62,083 nucleotides of DNA from a virus, in the IMG/VR virus record IMGVR_UViG_3300017963_000293, positions 1-62,083 of that record; one strand, 5' to 3'. The position numbers and the translations under genes are program-made. This document shows positions 1 through 7,866 of this stretch, one piece after another; positions within the stretch are counted from its first letter, which is position 1, and every line of letters starts with the position of its first letter. Under the pieces are notes generated by a model. It ran no database searches, was not told where the DNA came from, and worked only from the letters and a program-made list of their open reading frames with translations.

Positions 1-1191
1 CACCAGGTTGCCGAGCCCGTCGTCGAGGATGACCTGCGCGCCGTCGTCCACGGTCGTCACCGCGATGGCGACAGTGCCGGGGTGAACCGGCGTGCCGGTC
101 AGCGGTGCCGTGCTGAGGTCGTAGTTGCCACCCGGCGACGACGCGACCAGCGTCTCCGGCGAAGGACCGGCCACGATCGCGTAGCGGAGCTGGAAGACCG
201 TGTTCTCCCGGTAGACGGGAGCGGTCAGCGCGCCAGCCGCGATCTGGAAGGACGTGTCGGCTCCGTTGACCGTGCCGAGCGCGAACGGGCCGCTGCCGAG
301 GTTGTCGAACTGGTTGCTGACCTTGGCGTAGAACAGCCGCAGGCTGCCGTCGAGCACCGGCGTCGTCGGGAGCGTCATCGCGAACGATGTCTCGATCCCG
401 TCGACCGCCGGTGTTGGCGTCTGGCCCTCGTCGTCCTGCTGGGCATCGGCCGCGACGATCCGCAGCGTGTTGTCCAGGCAGGCGCCGGCCGAGAGCGTCC
501 CCGAGAACTGCGTGTCGATGCCGTTGACCGATCCGCCGGCCACCAGCACCTCGTCCTCCTCGTATGAGGGGAGCAACCCGCTCGGCGTGCCGCCCGCGCC
601 TTCGGTGATCTCCACCAGCTGGGAGGGCCGCCGGGGATCGGTGAGGACGGTGGTGACGTAGTCGGCCGCGTCCGGGTCGGTGAACTGGACCGCCTCGTAG
701 GTCTCCTCGGAGACGAGGATCGAGGCGTCGAACTCCGAAGGACGGAGGACGAGCAGGTCGAACTTCCCCCACTGCTCGGCGCCGGCCGTCCGGTCGAGGA
801 AGTTGCGGTTCCCTCGGATGTGGATCCGGGTCGTGTTCCCCCAGGTCCCCTCACCCTTCATGGTGAAGGTCCACTTGGTGGGGCCAGGCGACGCGTCGAT
901 GTTCGCCCACGCCGAGATGGCATCGGACGGAACCACACGGACGATGTAGGCCCGCTGTCCACCGTTCCCGAAGAAGCCCTGGATCCCGATCGGGACCAGA
1001 CCTAATGACGAGATCTGGCCGAAGACCCGCTCGAACTCGACGGTCGAGCGGACCTCGACCGGCGTGTTGCTCGGTCCCTCGTCGGTCCATCCGACGAACG
1101 CCGCCTTCGCGGGAGAGATGCCCTCGGGGGCACGAGACGGCTCCTTCTCGAAGCCGTAGACACCTGGGCTGAGGATTTCGAGTTGGGCCAC
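1..1191 (-). CDS. Contractile tail sheath protein, C-terminus cut by window edge
   Basis: This virion protein forms the contractile outer layer of the tail. The frame is open for 397 codons from a GTG start to the left edge, so the C-terminal part is missing. The N-terminus has the sheath signature: LSPGVYGFEKE (residues 6-16), AFVGWTDEGP (about 29-38) and VEFERVFG (about 47-54). An AGGAG ribosome site precedes the GTG. Residues of about 215-335 hold three degenerate repeats built around VNGxDTxF...LR..YA, probably Ig-like insertions exposed on the sheath. It is the most promoter-distal gene seen in the head/neck operon. The assignment rests on recalled gp18-type motifs. Confidence 0.82.
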   Translation of the reverse strand, partial: MAQLEILSPGVYGFEKEPSRAPEGISPAKAAFVGWTDEGPSNTPVEVRSTVEFERVFGQISSLGLVPIGIQGFFGNGGQRAYIVRVVPSDAISAWANIDASPGPTKWTFTMKGEGTWGNTTRIHIRGNRNFLDRTAGAEQWGKFDLLVLRPSEFDASILVSEETYEAVQFTDPDAADYVTTVLTDPRRPSQLVEITEGAGGTPSGLLPSYEEDEVLVAGGSVNGIDTQFSGTLSAGACLDNTLRIVAADAQQDDEGQTPTPAVDGIETSFAMTLPTTPVLDGSLRLFYAKVSNQFDNLGSGPFALGTVNGADTSFQIAAGALTAPVYRENTVFQLRYAIVAGPSPETLVASSPGGNYDLSTAPLTGTPVHPGTVAIAVTTVDDGAQVILDDGLGNLV

Positions 1192-1233
1192 GGCGCTCTC
1201 CTAAGCTCTCTCTTGGCTGGTTGCGGACCGAGC

Positions 1234-1548
1234 CTACTTGGGCTCGTCGTCGAGGATCGCGATGGGAGTGTCATCCGCCCGCGCCGGCTTCGGCTTGGGC
1301 GACGGGGTCTTCTTGGGGGCCGGGAGTGGCCTCGGCTTGACGGCGGTCGCCACCTTCGTCGCCCGCAGGGCATTGGCCTCGCGATCCGACAGCTGACGGA
1401 GCCGCTTCGCTCGCAGCCCGCGCACGACGCCCTTGTTCGAGGGACTGGCCTCGAAGATCTGGCCGGGCCGATGTGCCTTCGTCACGCCTCCGGGAAAGTC
1501 CACCATCCACGGACCGCGCCCGGTGACCTGGTAGTACTGAGTCCTCAT
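1234..1548 (-). CDS. Small basic structural-operon protein, unknown
   Basis: This 104-residue protein starts at an ATG that overlaps the stop codon of the upstream gene by four bases (ATGA), so the two are probably translationally coupled. The first 55 residues look folded (VTGRGPWMVDFPGG near the start). The C-terminal half is a Pro/Lys-rich linker ending in an acidic tail. It lies between a neck-type gene and the sheath, so a head-tail joining role is possible, but no family is recognised. Confidence 0.7.
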   Translation of the reverse strand: MRTQYYQVTGRGPWMVDFPGGVTKAHRPGQIFEASPSNKGVVRGLRAKRLRQLSDREANALRATKVATAVKPRPLPAPKKTPSPKPKPARADDTPIAILDDEPK

Positions 1549-2339
1549 TCGTCACTCCCTATGGCGGTAACCCGCTTCATCGGCTGTCCGTCGCCGTAGA
1601 GGCCGCCGCCTCCCGGATCGGGACCAGGGTTGTTCGGATCAACCGGCTCGATTGGATCAGGCTGCGTTCCTCCGACGAATCCCGGGACGACCGTGGGCAC
1701 CTTGTCGAGCGTCAGTTCCCCTTCGACGCGAAGTGACAGGCTGAGCCCACACACCCGATCGACGAGCGAGTTGATCTCCGTGAGATCCGCTGTCCCCTCC
1801 TGAAACGTATGGTAGACGCGCTCGACTCCGAGGCCGTCGACCACCGTGACTTCACCATAGAGAGGATACCGAACCATCACCATCTGGAGAAGCACCTGGG
1901 CGACAGTCCGGTGCCGGCTCCAGCACTCGACCGTGTACGTGAAGTCGTAGGGCCACTCCCGCTCCTTGATCTCGTAGTGAGACCAGCCGAGATCTTGGCC
2001 AACCGAGATCCGTACGGCACCTTCGGCCGGCAGGCGGTAAGAGAGCGTCGGCGACCAGACGCGCTGCTGGGATGGTGTCACGTCGTCGCGAATGACGAGA
2101 ACGCAGGGAAGCTCCCACTCCTGGTCGGTGGGCTCCGACTGCTTGAACCCGACTAACGCGCGCTCGATCTTGATCGGCGCGTCGTTGCTGTTCGCGGGCT
2201 CAACGAAGACGCCGTCGAGCGGTAGGTAGTACTGATTCTTCTCCGCGTCGAGCTGCGCGCCGAGACCCTCAACGATCCCCTGATCGTAATCGATCAGGTC
2301 GATGTGGCCGGTCCGGTGTCCGAACTCGAGCGACGGCAT
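1545..2339 (-). CDS. Neck/tail-completion type structural protein, unknown family
   Basis: A 264-residue protein in the neck segment of the operon. The middle (residues about 90-180) is rich in aromatic beta-strand-like stretches (SYRLPAEGAVRISV, YTVECWSRHRTVAQVLL), and the end has a Pro/Gly-rich linker. I chose the ATG at 2339 because a TAGAAT element ends six bases upstream, the spacing of leaderless genes in this phage. An in-frame GTG at 2345 is the alternative. The position between head genes and sheath suggests a head-tail connector or tail terminator. No catalytic motif is visible. Confidence 0.7.
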   Translation of the reverse strand: MPSLEFGHRTGHIDLIDYDQGIVEGLGAQLDAEKNQYYLPLDGVFVEPANSNDAPIKIERALVGFKQSEPTDQEWELPCVLVIRDDVTPSQQRVWSPTLSYRLPAEGAVRISVGQDLGWSHYEIKEREWPYDFTYTVECWSRHRTVAQVLLQMVMVRYPLYGEVTVVDGLGVERVYHTFQEGTADLTEINSLVDRVCGLSLSLRVEGELTLDKVPTVVPGFVGGTQPDPIEPVDPNNPGPDPGGGGLYGDGQPMKRVTAIGSDE

Positions 2340-2345
2340 GGGCAC

Positions 2346-2351
2346 ATTCTA
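2346..2351 (-). promoter_or_regulatory. TAGAAT -10-like element
   Basis: TAGAAT on the minus strand, six bases before the ATG of the neck-type gene. It is a variant of the recurrent TAGAAC element and may start an internal leaderless transcript. Confidence 0.45.
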
Positions 2352-2378
2352 CGGTGGAGGGCCGCTGGCCGCCATAAA

Positions 2379-3137
2379 CTACAGCCAGCTCTCGTCCCGT
2401 CGTTTCTCCAGCCGCTTTCGCAGGCTATCGGCCAGTTTGTCCACCTCATCCAGCCGACCGCCGGCCAGCGCTTCCCTGATCTCTCGGCCAGCATTGGCAA
2501 CCCACGCCGGGGCCTGGTTCTTCGCCGATCTGGCCGTCTTCAGCCAGTGCGGAACTCGCGGGAACCCGCCCAGACCGTGCTCCAGACGCATCTGGAGGAA
2601 CACGAGATCGATGAAGACCTTGCCGTTGATCGAGGGCTTCACACCGTCGGTCACCGTCGCGCCGAGCTGCGTGATCTTGTTCACGACGTCAGCGTAGACC
2701 TCGCGTAGACGTCGGCGATGACCGTCCATCTCGGTTACGGAAGCCGGCCGAACCTCGGCCTCAGCTGGGATACCACCCGAGACTGGCGGAAGCATGTCCA
2801 CGGTCCACGGATTGTGCTTCGCCAGCTCGGCCGCGATCGGGCTCGATCCACCGATCTTGATCTGAGTGCTCTCGGCCGGGACCGTGGTGAGTGTCGTCCT
2901 CGAAAGTCCGGCGATGGCCCACTCGTCCTTGCTGTCGATCTCGAGGTACTGGATCGCATCACGGTAGAGATCGAGCCACTTCTCGCCTCTCGGGATCCGC
3001 TTTCTCACATCCTCCTGAATGCCCTGGGCGATGGCGCGACCCGCGACCGTGCCCGCAGCTCGGACGCGCTTCATCACGTCTCGCTGGAGGTTCTTGGGTA
3101 GCTTCCCTGTCGTCGTAACCTTAATGAACTTAGCCAT
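2379..3137 (-). CDS. Structural-operon protein, unknown
   Basis: This 252-residue protein starts MAKFIKVTTTG and abuts the upstream gene with no gap. It is largely helical and basic, with a coiled C-terminal segment (EVDKLADSLRKRLEKRRDES). It has no recognised motif. Its place after two other neck-type genes makes a virion or head-completion protein the best guess. Confidence 0.72.
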   Translation of the reverse strand: MAKFIKVTTTGKLPKNLQRDVMKRVRAAGTVAGRAIAQGIQEDVRKRIPRGEKWLDLYRDAIQYLEIDSKDEWAIAGLSRTTLTTVPAESTQIKIGGSSPIAAELAKHNPWTVDMLPPVSGGIPAEAEVRPASVTEMDGHRRRLREVYADVVNKITQLGATVTDGVKPSINGKVFIDLVFLQMRLEHGLGGFPRVPHWLKTARSAKNQAPAWVANAGREIREALAGGRLDEVDKLADSLRKRLEKRRDESWL

Positions 3138-3926
3138 TTACGCTCTCGGCGGCGGCGAGTCCGGCGAGAGGTCACCAGGCGTTGTATCGCCAGTCGACCC
3201 GTCCGGCGGCGACTCTGAGAGCTTCCGCTCGGCGATCTTGCGCTGCGGCTCGTACTTGGAGGACTTCACGAGGATCATCTTGTAGGCGGTGAAGAAGCCG
3301 TCGCCGCCGAACCGGCCTCCCTCGCTGTCTCGGTCGACGTCCTCCACGTCCATGTACATGTCGAGCCCTTTGGTGAAGCGGACGACGTCGCCAGGACGCG
3401 GCTGGAGGTTCCATTCCCGGTCGCACAGCACTCGCGCGAGGTAGAAGTCGCACCGGCGGACGTAGATCACGCCGCGCTCGTCTGGCTCCTGCTCGTGCTC
3501 GACGTTGTCCACTCGCCCGCGAACGAGGATCGGCTGCATGTAGGGCCAGTCAGGCTGGATCTCCCGCTTGGCGGAGTCGATCCGGCTCTTGATGATCACG
3601 CGCTCGCCGTAGAGCGCGAGACCGGCGTGCTTCTTCCTGGCGAACGGATCGTCGGGCTGTGTCTCCGGCGTCGCGAGCTTGCTCCGGTGGCCCGCGTTCG
3701 ACAGCGGGTGATCGCCATCGATCCGCCTGTTCTGATCCTCGAGCACGTAGTAGTAGGCGTTCACCCCGCGCAGGCGAGTGAGCTGGCGCGAGATGAAGTC
3801 GGCGTACGCCTTGTTGCGCGTGCCGTAGAACGTGTCGGGAACACCAGCCACGCCGCTGGTGCCGGGGAGGGCCTTGAACTGGCCGTACTCGTAATCCGGT
3901 GGGGTGGGCGGTCGCACATCAGCCAC
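3138..3926 (-). CDS. Probable neck / head-completion protein
   Basis: A 262-residue protein. Residues of about 55-190 hold an aromatic, charged core (AYYYVLEDQNRR, ALYGERVIIKSRID, IYVRRCDFYLARVLCDRE, QPRPGDVVRFT) of the kind seen in T4 gp14-like neck proteins. The C-terminus is a Ser/Pro/Asp-rich tail. It overlaps the upstream gene by eight bases. The assignment is inferred from position and general character; a baseplate or tail-completion protein is possible. Confidence 0.68.
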   Translation of the reverse strand: MADVRPPTPPDYEYGQFKALPGTSGVAGVPDTFYGTRNKAYADFISRQLTRLRGVNAYYYVLEDQNRRIDGDHPLSNAGHRSKLATPETQPDDPFARKKHAGLALYGERVIIKSRIDSAKREIQPDWPYMQPILVRGRVDNVEHEQEPDERGVIYVRRCDFYLARVLCDREWNLQPRPGDVVRFTKGLDMYMDVEDVDRDSEGGRFGGDGFFTAYKMILVKSSKYEPQRKIAERKLSESPPDGSTGDTTPGDLSPDSPPPRA

Positions 3927-4377
3927 GGTTCACCTCCCGCCAGCTCTGCGAGTACTTCTCGGGCGCGTCCTCGTAGAGCCCCCTGGCCCAACCGCGCAGC
4001 TTCCTGGCCTTGACCGTGAACTTGACGATCGGAGGAGGCCGCTTGCCGCCCCGCCGCTTCCTGTGCCGGAGCGGCTGCCGCTCACGCATGAACATCTCGC
4101 GCTCTCGCTGCTTCCCCCTGTGGGTCAGCTGAACGCGGCTCTCGTCCCGACCATGCGGCTTGATCCGGGCCTCGGAGCCGTCCCGCTTGGGTCCGGCCGT
4201 GAGCAGGCCCCACGTGACGACGTTGAACGCCTTGATGAAGTCGTCCTCGGTCGGATCGTTGCCAGACGCCTCACGCATGATGTGCGAGTACATCCCCGAG
4301 ATCACCAGCGGCGGGAGGCTGTCAGGGTCTCGGATCGCGACGTAGGGGTCGAACTTCTTCTGCGGTTCGTGGGCCAT
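3919..4377 (-). CDS. Structural-operon protein, unknown
   Basis: A 152-residue protein with an acidic helical first half (YSHIMREASGNDPTEDDFIK) and a strongly basic second half rich in Arg/Lys. The basic tail could contact DNA or the acidic capsid core. It is separated by three bases from the upstream connector-like gene. No family is recognised. Confidence 0.68.
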   Translation of the reverse strand: MAHEPQKKFDPYVAIRDPDSLPPLVISGMYSHIMREASGNDPTEDDFIKAFNVVTWGLLTAGPKRDGSEARIKPHGRDESRVQLTHRGKQREREMFMRERQPLRHRKRRGGKRPPPIVKFTVKARKLRGWARGLYEDAPEKYSQSWREVNRG

Positions 4378-4380
4378 CGG

Positions 4381-5217
4381 CTACCCGGTGATGATCGGAA
4401 CGGCGCGCTTCCAGTTGAGGATGTCCTGGTTGAGCTTCTCGATGAGCGTCTCGGCGTTGGACATGAGGTCGGTGCCGTTCATGGTCCGGTCACCGGCGAT
4501 CGACGGCCACGAGTCGACGGTCATGCGGATGTTCCCCAGCGTGCCCATCGCCTCGGCCAGGAGTTTCCGGCGGAAGAAGCCGGACTCTTGCGGGTCGAGC
4601 TGGCGAGCATCGACGGTCCACGTGTGCACGGTCACCAGCGCGGTGGTCAGCCCGGAGCTGACGGATGATGGTGGCGGCATGATCTCGAGAGTGCGCGTTT
4701 CCTTCGTCCACTCCCAGTCCCGGTCGGTCGAGAAGATCCGGCCAATCTCCTCGAGATACTGGAGACGCTGCACGAGGTCCGAGTAGGGCAGCGGCGCGAC
4801 GTTCGGGTTCGTCCACTGGCCGAACAGGAGGCTGAAGTAGGTGTAGCTGAACTGGTCGGCGTCGAGCGTCGGCAGCTGGTAGTTCGGGTAGTCGACCCGG
4901 ATCACCTCGATGACGTCGGGCGGCATGAGGTAAGAGGTCTGCCCGTTGGCCAAGGGAATCTGGAGCACCTTCTTGACACCGACTCGTTCAGCGTACCAGC
5001 GCCGGGTCTCGTCCATGCAGTCGTCGTAGTGCGTCTCGCCTGGCGGGAACGGCTGGTCGGTGAGCGGGTCGATGTCGCCGGGCGAGGTCAGCTCGATGTC
5101 GATGATGCCTCCGCCGAGCTTGCGAAGCACCCATCGCCAGTGCTCCTCCTCGCTCTTCCCCTGGCCGGAGATCGCCGGGAGGTCATCTGGTGCAGGAGGC
5201 TCGGGCGCTACGGTCAT
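4381..5217 (-). CDS. Head-tail connector / neck protein (gp13-like position)
   Basis: A 278-residue protein with the pattern of phage neck/connector proteins: a strand-turn stretch VLQIPLANGQTSYLMPPDVIEVIRVD (here broken as VLQIPLANGQTSYL then MPPDVIEVIRV) at about residues 85-110, then an aromatic core and a C-terminal helix. I chose the ATG at 5217 because AGGAG lies five bases upstream; an ATG at 5241 lacks a ribosome site. It begins the downstream half of the structural operon, beyond the inserted plus-strand island. Confidence 0.68.
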   Translation of the reverse strand: MTVAPEPPAPDDLPAISGQGKSEEEHWRWVLRKLGGGIIDIELTSPGDIDPLTDQPFPPGETHYDDCMDETRRWYAERVGVKKVLQIPLANGQTSYLMPPDVIEVIRVDYPNYQLPTLDADQFSYTYFSLLFGQWTNPNVAPLPYSDLVQRLQYLEEIGRIFSTDRDWEWTKETRTLEIMPPPSSVSSGLTTALVTVHTWTVDARQLDPQESGFFRRKLLAEAMGTLGNIRMTVDSWPSIAGDRTMNGTDLMSNAETLIEKLNQDILNWKRAVPIITG

Positions 5218-5290
5218 GGCTGCTCCTGGGTCCACCACCATCCTAACGTGCGGCGCAGAGCTAGACCACAGAGCTACTTAGGGAAAACCT

Positions 5291-5330
5291 GTGAGAACGG
5301 GCAGTGGGGTTGTTGAGAGGGTAGAAGGAG
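5291..5330 (+). promoter_or_regulatory. Bipartite element GTGAGAA-N11-GTTGTTG, copy 1
   Basis: GTGAGAA, then exactly 11 bases, then GTTGTTGAGAGG, leading straight into a GGAG ribosome site and the ATG of the next gene. Three further plus-strand copies have the same spacing. It is probably a phage promoter or transcript-start region. Confidence 0.6.
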
Positions 5331-5335
5331 AGAAC

Positions 5336-5623
5336 ATGACCCTCACAGACCCCAACCTGATCGAGATCCGCGACCTGTGCGCGGACCTCGCAGACGACCG
5401 CACTGGGGCTGACTGCCACGGTCTCGTCTTTCACATCAACAGGTGGCTGTTCGTGGACAACCGGTGCGTTGGCAGGCTCTTTCTCCGCACCATCGGCCGC
5501 GCCGCCGCCAAGCACCGCTCGCGCACCTTCAAGCTGACCGGTCGCGTACCGGTCGCGGAGAGGATCGCCAAGGCTGCCCACAAGATCACCGAGGAGACCA
5601 AGGGGACGATCAGTGAAGGGTAA
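5336..5623 (+). CDS. Small protein, unknown
   Basis: A 95-residue protein, MTLTDPNLIEIRDLCADLAD onwards. The ATG has AGGAGAGAAC before it and sits directly after the bipartite element. A Cys pair (C32, C45 region) and helices are visible, but no family. It opens a three-gene plus-strand cluster inserted in the minus-strand capsid operon. Confidence 0.75.
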   Translation: MTLTDPNLIEIRDLCADLADDRTGADCHGLVFHINRWLFVDNRCVGRLFLRTIGRAAAKHRSRTFKLTGRVPVAERIAKAAHKITEETKGTISEG

Positions 5624-5816
5624 GAGGGCAAGCTACCACGAGGCAGTCGCCTGGATCAGCCACAACGACGAGGCTGGCAGCGACGACGCCCTCAACATGG
5701 AGTGGGTCTCATGCTACGTGACGGTCTGCTTGATCGCCGACATCTTCGGTAAGACGTCAGAGGAGGTCGCGAAGGCCGTGATCCGTCACCGCAAGAAGTG
5801 GAAGGCGAATGACTGA
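5613..5816 (+). CDS. Small protein, unknown
   Basis: A 67-residue protein with a GTG start, overlapping the previous gene by 11 bases and so probably coupled to it. It reads VKGKRASYHEAVAWISHNDE and is rich in helix-forming residues. There is a possible helical bundle (EVAKAVIRHRKKWK) at the end. Function is unknown. Confidence 0.68.
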   Translation: MKGKRASYHEAVAWISHNDEAGSDDALNMEWVSCYVTVCLIADIFGKTSEEVAKAVIRHRKKWKAND

Positions 5817-6462
5817 CCGAGACATCCTGAAGACGATCCGCTCGGCAAGGAAGTGGATCGCCCACTACAAGCCGTTCCACAAGGAGCCGAGCTGCGCGAA
5901 GAAGCTGCGCTCGTGGCGGCGTAGGCTGAGGATCACGCTGGCCGAGGCCGATGCCCGCCAGCTCGACGTACCTCCCGACCCCTACGCTCCACCACCGCCT
6001 CCGCCACCTCCGCCGCCGCCCCCCACGGAGGAAGAGATCAAGGCGAAGCACCTGGCCGAGCTGCGCGGCACCCGCTTCCTGGCCGACTGGTCGGTCTGCA
6101 AGGGGACGACCGCCTGGGCCGCCTGGGGCAGCTCCGGCTGGTCGGCCGTCACGATCATCACCCCGGCCCGCGTCTGGGCCACGGCGAAGCGCGTAGACGC
6201 CCGATCTGGCGAGCCCGTGACCAAGAAGACGGCCCACGTGCGAATGGACCGCCTGGTGCGCCGAGACGCGTCCCTGGGCGGCAAGGACAAGCCGGCCCTG
6301 CTCCCGAGCGAGGTCTTCCCGGAGGAGGAAGACGAGGAGACCGAGCCGGCCGAACCCGAGCCCATCGATGAGCGGGACCCGGAGGTTACCGAGGCCGTGC
6401 AGAAGCGTCTGCCGGCACTGCTCGACATGATCGACGACGACGCGACGGTCGACGACTGGTAG
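5809..6462 (+). CDS. Protein with polyproline linker, unknown
   Basis: A 217-residue protein. A basic N-terminal helical segment (about 1-50) is joined through a run of twelve prolines (about residues 62-73) to a compact middle domain (GTRFLADWSVCKGTTAWAAW) and a strongly acidic tail (EEEDEETEPAEPEP) ending in ATVDDW. It overlaps the upstream gene by eight bases. The polyproline run would stall ribosomes without EF-P. Function is unknown. Confidence 0.72.
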   Translation: MTDRDILKTIRSARKWIAHYKPFHKEPSCAKKLRSWRRRLRITLAEADARQLDVPPDPYAPPPPPPPPPPPPTEEEIKAKHLAELRGTRFLADWSVCKGTTAWAAWGSSGWSAVTIITPARVWATAKRVDARSGEPVTKKTAHVRMDRLVRRDASLGGKDKPALLPSEVFPEEEDEETEPAEPEPIDERDPEVTEAVQKRLPALLDMIDDDATVDDW

Positions 6463-6825
6463 TTAGCAGTCCGCGAGTCGACCGAGCCCGGTCACCGGGT
6501 CAGTGATCTCTAGTTCATAAAACGGCACGATCGGGTCGCCGCCGCCGCGAACCCAACGGAGACGAGCGCAGATCATCTCGTCATCTTCGTTGAAGAAGAT
6601 GTCCTCCACCTGTCCAAGACGGCCTGATCGGTCGGTCACCAGGTCGCCGGGATAGATGTGCTCGTGCTCGTGGGCACCGGTACCGCCGGTGGCCGCAGTC
6701 ATGCGGTGCTGGCCGTCCATCAGCAGTCCACCGGGAGTCATATGCGAGGAAGTCGACCAATTCCCCAGCTTGAGACGCTCCTTGTAGATGGCTACGACCA
6801 GTGGATGAGGCTCCCTGCTAGACAT
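6463..6825 (-). CDS. Small protein with ParB-like DGQHR motif and SH3/KOW-like part
   Basis: A 120-residue protein. Residues of about 25-45 (LLMDGQHRMTAATGG) resemble the DGxHR loop of ParB/Srx-fold proteins. Residues of about 58-100 (YPGDLVTDRSGRLGQVEDIF) look like a small SH3/KOW-type barrel. It ends in GLGRLADC, a weak form of the recurrent C-terminal motif of this phage. A GAGGAG ribosome site and a GGGTAGAAC element lie upstream. Convergent with the polyproline gene with no gap. Confidence 0.7.
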   Translation of the reverse strand: MSSREPHPLVVAIYKERLKLGNWSTSSHMTPGGLLMDGQHRMTAATGGTGAHEHEHIYPGDLVTDRSGRLGQVEDIFFNEDDEMICARLRWVRGGGDPIVPFYELEITDPVTGLGRLADC

Positions 6826-6843
6826 TTGATTCTCCTCGGGTCA

Positions 6844-6852
6844 GTTCTACCC
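6844..6852 (-). promoter_or_regulatory. GGGTAGAAC promoter-like element (minus)
   Basis: Left arm of a divergent pair: it faces the DGQHR-motif gene, and a second copy 29 bases to the right faces the opposite gene. Confidence 0.6.
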
Positions 6853-6881
6853 GGGTCTTCCGACAGTCGGAGCTGAACCCT

Positions 6882-6890
6882 GGGTAGAAC
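6882..6890 (+). promoter_or_regulatory. GGGTAGAAC promoter-like element, leaderless spacing
   Basis: TAGAAC ends exactly six bases before the ATG of the next gene, so transcription would begin at the start codon. No ribosome site is present. Confidence 0.65.
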
Positions 6891-6896
6891 GTCACC

Positions 6897-7826
6897 ATGA
6901 GCGAGCTGGAAATCGGTACCGAGGTCTACTGGCACGACAAGAACGGCGTCCGCCAGCGCGGCCGGGTCTGCGCTGACGGCGCCTCTCAGGTGGTCCGGCC
7001 CTACGACGCGATCGGCCGGCTCCAGCTCGAGAAGCACGTGCCCGTCAGCCCGCTCATGAAACTCGCGTCAGGTGTCGATCAGCTGGCGGAACTGGCTCCG
7101 ATCGTCATGCACCTGTCCCACCTGATCGAGCAGTACGAGGGTGGCCGTGGCGCCCCCAAGTCGACCTACTGCGGCGACTGGAAGATCGACATCAGCACCA
7201 GGCCGTGGACGCTCCACAGTCCGAAGACCACCGTGGACCCGGTTCGCGTGCACCAGCGCGGGCTCTGCTCCGACGAGCTGTGGAAGAATCTGATCGAGGA
7301 CACCGCGCTGGCCCTGGACCGCAGCGACCGCAGCGAGCCGCTCGCGGACCGCGAGCTGCCGGACGAAGCCTACGAGAAGGCCGCCGAGCTGAAGCTGTGC
7401 CGTCGCTGCTTCCGCGCGGCGGTGATGGAGCGCACGTGGCCGCTCGAGCCGGCGCGGCTGTCCGAGGAGGCGCTACGCGAGTTCGTGCTCGGCTTCCTCG
7501 ACGGCAGCGTCTACTCGGATCGGCACATTCCGTCCTGGGAGATGGTGGCTCGGGCTGAATCCCCAGAAGAGATCCAGCGCGCGCAGGAGCGGTGGGGACG
7601 GGACACCTCGATGGTCTTCATGTGCCTGATGCTCGGTCCGCCGCCGCCGAAGGACTACGCGGAGAAGGTCGCGGTCGTGTGGGAGTGGTTCAGCAAGGCC
7701 GGCCCGCGCTCGATCAACGGAATGCCGGGGTTCTTCTCGCACCACTTCATGCACATCGACGACTGGAAGCGCGCGGCTCCCGCGATCGACCGGGAGCTGG
7801 AGCGCCGGCGGGAGTTCGAGATCTAG
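6897..7826 (+). CDS. Unknown protein upstream of the Cas12m-like effector
   Basis: A 309-residue protein. The N-terminus (IGTEVYWHDKNGVRQRGRVC) looks like a small SH3/KOW barrel, followed by SGVDQLAELAP (about residues 59-69), an internal copy of the recurrent phage motif. A CRRC pair (about 168-171) and an all-helical C-terminal half follow. It is probably leaderless. It lies 40 bases before the effector gene on the same strand, so it may be co-expressed, but it does not resemble any known cas gene. Confidence 0.72.
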   Translation: MSELEIGTEVYWHDKNGVRQRGRVCADGASQVVRPYDAIGRLQLEKHVPVSPLMKLASGVDQLAELAPIVMHLSHLIEQYEGGRGAPKSTYCGDWKIDISTRPWTLHSPKTTVDPVRVHQRGLCSDELWKNLIEDTALALDRSDRSEPLADRELPDEAYEKAAELKLCRRCFRAAVMERTWPLEPARLSEEALREFVLGFLDGSVYSDRHIPSWEMVARAESPEEIQRAQERWGRDTSMVFMCLMLGPPPPKDYAEKVAVVWEWFSKAGPRSINGMPGFFSHHFMHIDDWKRAAPAIDRELERRREFEI

Positions 7827-7833
7827 GAGAGCC

Positions 7834-7842
7834 GGGTAGAAC
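7834..7842 (+). promoter_or_regulatory. GGGTAGAAC promoter-like element of the CRISPR-Cas locus
   Basis: Lies 24 bases before the effector GTG; an AGGAGG ribosome site sits between. It probably drives the effector and, because the array has no leader of its own, the array too. Confidence 0.55.
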
Positions 7843-7866
7843 GTCGATGCGACCAGGAGGCGAAGC

